Below, one piece after another: positions 59,284 through 64,000 of a stretch of 64,000 bases of DNA. The DNA lies in assembly GCF_000341285.1 (NCBI RefSeq), contig NW_005178439.1:1-64000 (forward strand), in the 5' to 3' direction. This DNA comes from Galdieria sulphuraria (Eukaryota; Rhodophyta; Bangiophyceae; Galdieriales; Galdieriaceae). The translations under genes and the position numbers were made by a program. Each line of letters starts with the position of its first letter. Position 1 is the stretch's first letter. The notes under the pieces were generated by a model. The model did no database searches. It was not told where the DNA came from and was given only the letters and a program-made list of their open reading frames with translations.

Positions 59284-59637
59284 ATGCCTTTAAAACTAAG
59301 CTTAAAAAAGAGGATAAAAATGGAGAAATTTCGACGTCCAACATTTGAACAAATGAGTAAAGACTTTGCAATAGTCAAAGATGATAGCAGAAAAAAGAAA
59401 GTTAAACAACAGGCTGCACTGACATTTTGCGCTTTGAAAAGTCTCGCAAAACATTCCAACAATATTTGTTCTGACAGTGTAAAGAAGATGCTTTGGTTGC
59501 AAAACAAGGCAATAATCCAAGGCCTTTTCCACAAAGCAGTTGTTCAGAAAGCTCTAAAAACACTGAAAATAATCGAAAAAGAAAATTTTCTACACCCACG
59601 TTACAAAAAAAATAAAATAAAAATTGTAACTCTATAA
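59284..59637 (+). CDS. Lysine-rich 117-aa orphan frame
   Basis: An open frame begins at MPLKLSLKKRIKMEKFRRPT and ends in KIKIVTL. It is very basic (about a quarter Lys) and uses AAA almost throughout, with helical segments (ALTFCALKSLAKHSNNI). It stands at the left end of an AT-rich island unlike its dense neighbours. No domain is recognised. It may be a real orphan gene, a remnant of imported DNA, or a chance frame in A-rich sequence. Confidence 0.35.
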   Translation: MPLKLSLKKRIKMEKFRRPTFEQMSKDFAIVKDDSRKKKVKQQAALTFCALKSLAKHSNNICSDSVKKMLWLQNKAIIQGLFHKAVVQKALKTLKIIEKENFLHPRYKKNKIKIVTL

Positions 59638-60872
59638 AAAAATTTTATTTTTTTTATGAAAAGCCTTATTCTTAATAAAATCGAAGCTAAGAAAAATTCT
59701 GTGTAAGTAAGCACAGCAAAATTATTTAGCCTACTAGTTGCGCTTATTATTTGAGAATTTAATGGATTTTCAAGTCCAATTAATTTTTATTCTAGTTAAT
59801 GAATAGTTAAAATTTAATGAATGAGAGAATGTCATTTTTAATGAATGTGAATGGATCATTTTTTTTGGTACCTGTGATTTTTTTTACTTACATGTTCCGT
59901 TTATTGTTGAACATAAATTATTAATCGTTGACCTTTAGTGTAACTTGACTAAATTAAAAAGGACATATATTTAGGGTGGCGCTTATTTGTTAAAAAAATA
60001 TCAAATAAAAGAATCCAGTTATGTTCTAGATAGTCAAGAAAGCTGACTCTTTTGATTTAAGCACAGTCCTGTTTTTCGGTCATGCTGATTGGTGACCATT
60101 TAGATTGAAATAATTTTTTTGCAATTTTTTTAAAGTGGTTGCCCTTGTGTAACAATTTATAAAATTACTCAAAGTGGATAGGAAACGCTGGAAAGTCTCC
60201 ATACAAATAATTTTTTATAGTACTCGATAAAATCTTCTTCTCGGTCATTAGTTTTTCTTATTTTGTAGATACGAAAGGTCATTTATTGGCCGATGTTTCA
60301 AAGATGGAGAAAGCTCCAATAAGTGTGTGTCGTTTGTTTCTTTTCTAATCGCGACCTGAGTGTGAGATGATATCGTTATCTGTTGCCTTTATTTTGTTTT
60401 TACCAACAATGTATGATGATGCAGTCTTTGCTCTACTGCAACCTAGATTTAATTTGGGTAATCCTTCCTTAATACATGTCATCAAGAAGAATTTTTGGTG
60501 CCTAAAAATGCTATTTAAATTTAGAAAATCATCCAGTATTGAATTTAGTGTTCCAAGCAGCAGTGCATCTCTTATTGTCGTTTTCTTGCTTTCGTTAGGG
60601 AGAGCGGCCAGGTCACGATGTGATTTCAAACAATTTTGTCTTGTAAATTGCCCACGTCAAAGAAAACGGATTGCATTGACCCAGTTGTCGAGCATCAGTG
60701 TTTGTGGTCTGAAGAGAAGAAGACTGTTACAGAGTTGGGTTCATTTAGAAGCAAGGTAGTATTTTACTAACATAAGAAATAGTTTTTGAATGGTATATTC
60801 AGCGTTACTTTTGTTTCCTTACCTATTGCTCATCGCGCCATTCTAGTCATCACCGCTGCTAAAGCTTACACG
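59638..60872. other. AT-rich island without a clear gene
   Basis: Positions 59640 to about 60300 are T- and A-rich with homopolymers and many stops. From 60345 to 60760 the composition is more even, and both strands hold frames of 94 and 130 aa without known motifs. The end of the island must contain the promoter of the kinase gene. No terminal repeats or target-site copies were seen by eye. Confidence 0.45.
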
Positions 60873-62975
60873 ATGTCTTTTGCCGACCAACCAAAAAATA
60901 GCGAGTACGAAAAAGAGCAACAGTTGGATACATCAGGACGAGTAGATAATACGAGTGCAAAACGAACACCAGTAAAGAGTTTTGCAAACGCTTCTTCCGT
61001 TCATACCGCACCACTACTCGTAGAAAGTGACCCATGTGAGTTGAGAGTTGTTGAAAACGGTAAGTGCTCGTTGGTTAGATGATATACAAGTTTTATTATT
61101 GATTATTTGCTAAACCATTCGGTTTTAGACGATAATAACAACGAACAGAGCCTTGGTGCTAAACGAGAATCAACTCACAACAAACGTCGTTCCAAGAAAA
61201 AACCTCCTCCTTTACAGCTTTCAAATCCAAACTTGTTTCTATCGTCTCATCATTATGAGGCATTGGGAACTTTTGAGGTTCGTATGCCAACGGATGTCCA
61301 ACAACGCGAAAAGGGTTCTCAAATATGTTCCAACTCTTGTATTTCACCACAAGAGCTTTTAACAGAGTTTGAGTGGGATAATCGTGTTTTCAGCATCACG
61401 CATCACGGTATTCGTCTGTCTAGCAATGTGACTTGTTTCGAAGAGCTACGTTTTGCAACATCCAATCCACAAAAACAGCACAATAAGGTAGTTTCTTCAA
61501 AATGGGGAAGACCATCGACACAAGATGTCATGGAGAATAATTTATGTGAATCTTTACAACAACAACTTGTGATAACAGACGAAACCAATCACTCATCCGT
61601 CATTGGTGAAGTTTTATTTTCTCCTGTTGTTCAGAAAATGATTGGTCATGTTTCCTGTTTGGAACAGCCATCGGTACAGAAGAACTGGAGTCCGTCGTTG
61701 GAAGATCCTACGAGAGAATGTAATTTGTCAGATTTTAGTTTATGTACCAATACCAATCCCAATAGTGGATATAAAACACAAGATGCCTTTTTTGATAGTC
61801 ACTTACAATATTCGCAAACAGAAGCAGAGTATCCGATGATGGAAGGAACCAAAAGGATTATTGCGAATGACGAAGGCAGCAGTTGTATGACTCCCAAAGA
61901 CTGGATCGATGAACATTATTGTCCATTTCCATTTCATTCTTTAAAGCTTCAAGGCACTATTGGAATTGGCAGAACTTGTACTGTTTACAAAGCACGTCGT
62001 AAAGAATATCCAGATAGCGAAATTGCTGTGAAAGTGATAGAAGTGGTTACTTCTCATGCTCAACGCAAATCTCTTTTGAAAGAATTGCGAGTATTATTTT
62101 ATACGTACTTTCATCCTCATCCCAATATTGTTGAGTTTTATGGTGCGTGTTTTTTAGATGGTCAAGTATTTATCGGATTGGAGTATATGCCAATGGGTAC
62201 TTTGAGACATATCTTGAGTTTGAAGAAGCAAGTGGATGAGAACTTTGCACGAAGTGTTGCCTTTCAAATGGTTTGTGCGTTGGACTATTTACATGGAGAA
62301 ATACGGTGTATTCATCGAGATATCAAACCTGGCAATATTCTGTTTGGTACTCAAGGCCAAGTGAAACTATGCGATTTCGGTTTGGCGAGTAAAGGATTTT
62401 CTTCCAAAGGCTGTCATCGATGTAAGAAACATACATTTGTTGGAACTACATTGTATATGGCACCTGAAATGTTACGAGGAGAAGCCTACGATACCAAAAT
62501 TGATATTTGGAGTTTAGGAATGACGATAAGAGAGTCTTTAGGTGGTTGTCATCCATTTCGTTCTATTTTAGAAGAAAGTACTTCGGAATTGGATCTCTTT
62601 CTTCGGTTAGAAGCAGCTGAAGTAGCCGAAGGATGTTCTTTTTCATTCAATAAGGAAGAATGGAAGATTCCTGTAACTATCAACCAAATGCAAGGACAAG
62701 ATACGGACTTGAGTATAGCAGGTAGAGACTTTTTGATAAAGTGTCTAGAATTGAAAGCAGATGATCGTCCAAGTGCGCAAGAACTTTTACAACATCCTTG
62801 GTTTGATACAATAAGAAAGGAAGCTTTGGATATTTTGAATAGCGATCATGTGGAATGGAAAGATTTACAAGTTGCCATGAGAAGAGTAGCTCAATGCAGA
62901 ATAGTCGAGGCACTGGATTGGCAACAAGTGCGGCATCATTCAAAAGAAAGAAGTCCCATTCTTTGGAGTACTTGA
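60873..62975 (+). CDS. MAP kinase kinase-like (STE7 group) protein kinase
   Basis: Two exons (60873-61059 and 61129-62975) give 677 aa. The first 285 residues are low-complexity and disordered. The kinase domain follows: glycine loop GTIGIGRTCTVYKA, VAIK-type Lys in IAVKVIEV, HRDIKPGNILF, DFG in LCDFGLASKG, and GTTLYMAPEML. It resembles MAPKKs, which phosphorylate MAP kinases on Thr and Tyr. The activation segment is long and carries SKGCHRCKKH, with Ser/Thr sites not in the usual S-x5-T order. An upstream in-frame ATG at 60786 would add a hydrophobic 29-residue piece and is less likely. Confidence 0.8.
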
Positions 62976-63029
62976 GTTACTTTCATGGATAACCCTATAT
63001 TTTTATATATTCATTCCCCTGATGACTTT

Positions 63030-63838
63030 TTAAGGATAATCTCGTTCTCTTTTCATTCGGTCTAGTTCTGCTTCTACGTTGGGATCCTAAAAGAATGATA
63101 TTGTTCATGGACATGACAAATATAAATACAACTGAATAAATATCGATTACCTGAAAAGGAAGTGATTTGGGACGAGAAGAAGACTCAAGACTTCTCTTCA
63201 ACTGGGACAATTCATCATCTACTGAAGTTCCTTCCAAAGCCTGAAACTGTCTTTCCAAATTGGCATCACCAGAACCAATCATACCAGCACTTGCTTCAGC
63301 ACTAGCTTCCAATTCTTCTACTTTTGACTTCATTCTTTCAAAAGCTTCCAATGCGGAACTAGTATTGACTGAACCAAGCATTTCATTCACCTTTTGTGAT
63401 GTCTTTGCAGTTCTAGCTCGAGCAATGTACTGATCTTTCTTTGCTCTTGCTTCATTGATTTTCACTTCCAACTGCTGCATAGATGAATAAAGCTTATTCA
63501 TATTGTCTGTTTGTAACGCCAACTGTTCTTCCAAAGACTTGGCCATTTCTTCTTGTTGTTTTTTTCTCACCAAAGCTTCTCTCGCTAGTCCTTCCTCTCC
63601 CCTTTGTAAAGCCAACTGAGCTCTTTTATACCATTCTGAAGCAGTTACTTGCGCTTGTTGACGTTGTTTCTCTAACCGTTTTTGACTAGCTGCCACTTCT
63701 GCATACGCTTGACGAACCTTTACCAAGTCACTTTGCATATCTGTCATCGTTTGATTGATCAATTTTTCGGGGTCTTCCATACCAGATAATAGTTGGTTAA
63801 CATTGGCACGGACGATGCGAAAGAAACGTTAAAATATG
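63030..63838 (-). CDS. VIPP1: VIPP1 (PspA/IM30 family) plastid membrane-shaping protein
   Basis: The main exon runs from MEDPEKLINQTMTDMQSDLV (ATG at 63780) through the PspA coiled coil to KSLPFQ; after one intron a last exon ends DPNVEAELDRMKRERDYP. VIPP1 forms rods and rings that maintain thylakoid and plastid envelope membranes. Upstream, the same frame encodes RFFRIVRANVNQLLSG, the amphipathic helix, preceded by MNIF. A TAA codon stands between MNIF and RFFR, where homologues have Lys or Glu. Upstream of MNIF the same frame stays open for about 50 codons of transit-peptide-like sequence to the window edge. The conserved frame is thus interrupted once; reasons are in the findings. Confidence 0.85.
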
Positions 63839-64000
63839 TTCATCGTCCAAGGAGTATTCCAGTTGTAACGTGGCGGTTGTCTTTTGAAGATATTTCGTCG
63901 CCATAGAACAGGAGATAATTTACAGTGAGAACCCCAAAAAGATGTACAACGAGAAGTAACGCAGCTTTGTTTTCCAATAGGAAGTAAAAAAGCAATAGTT

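Noticed and set aside
60390-60450. MYDD-like string in a plus frame, considered as a reverse transcriptase core
   Set aside because: The surrounding residues do not fit the hydrophobic pattern of that motif, no other RT motifs are present, and the opposite strand is equally open.
1-64000. CRISPR arrays, rRNA genes, bacterial operons and plasmid origins
   Set aside because: No regularly spaced repeats, rRNA signatures or bacterial gene layout are visible; the window is eukaryotic nuclear DNA.

Overview
The window looks like nuclear DNA of a unicellular red alga of the Galdieria type (Cyanidiophyceae), from near a chromosome end. The evidence is AT-rich DNA, eukaryotic genes with very short introns (mostly 45-60 bp, GT..AG), nuclear genes for plastid proteins (ferredoxin-thioredoxin reductase variable chain, VIPP1), a polyol/sugar module, and tightly packed single-copy genes beside a sparse, repeat-bearing flank. 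The genus is inferred from this gene set and style; no marker gene proves it.

There are two halves. Positions 1 to about 24 kb are gene-poor. They hold a diverged direct duplication (about 640-1850 and 6370-7360) with a pyrimidine-rich minisatellite, traces of a spliced gene on the minus strand (about 4.6-5.9 kb), a roughly 10 kb stretch with no convincing gene, and two tandem paralogues of a P-loop NTPase plus nuclease architecture resembling Crinkler/RHS-type proteins. Both paralogues look broken and are treated as fossils. From 24 kb to the end the DNA is densely coding, with about 26 genes in 40 kb.

The dense part starts with a sugar transporter and a zinc polyol dehydrogenase (minus strand). 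A UBA-GRAM protein and a VTC1-like membrane protein follow, then a twin-CX9C protein, SDE2, NEDD1, a GH35 beta-galactosidase, PP5 phosphatase, an LMBRD2-like membrane protein, FTR variable chain, a PPR protein, an unrecognised 916-aa protein, MEMO1, a coiled-coil protein, a SAMP1/Ima1-like inner nuclear membrane protein, CAF-1 p60 (CHAF1B), a TVP38/TMEM64 protein, RPB3, RFC3, TADA1, RPB11, an OTU protease, a 61-aa membrane protein, a MAPKK-like kinase and VIPP1, which runs off the right edge.

Genes mostly alternate as divergent and convergent pairs. Start codons of divergent neighbours lie as little as 26 bp apart, some same-strand neighbours are 2-33 bp apart, and two convergent pairs overlap in coding sequence (GH35/PP5 by 40 bp, RPB3/RFC3 by 4 bp). 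Functional links are mostly generic: RPB3 and RPB11 are obligate Pol II partners only 2.3 kb apart, with TADA1 between them, and transporter, dehydrogenase and beta-galactosidase fit growth on sugars and sugar alcohols. Splice sites were placed by eye from consensus and reading-frame continuity, so exon ends are predictions.
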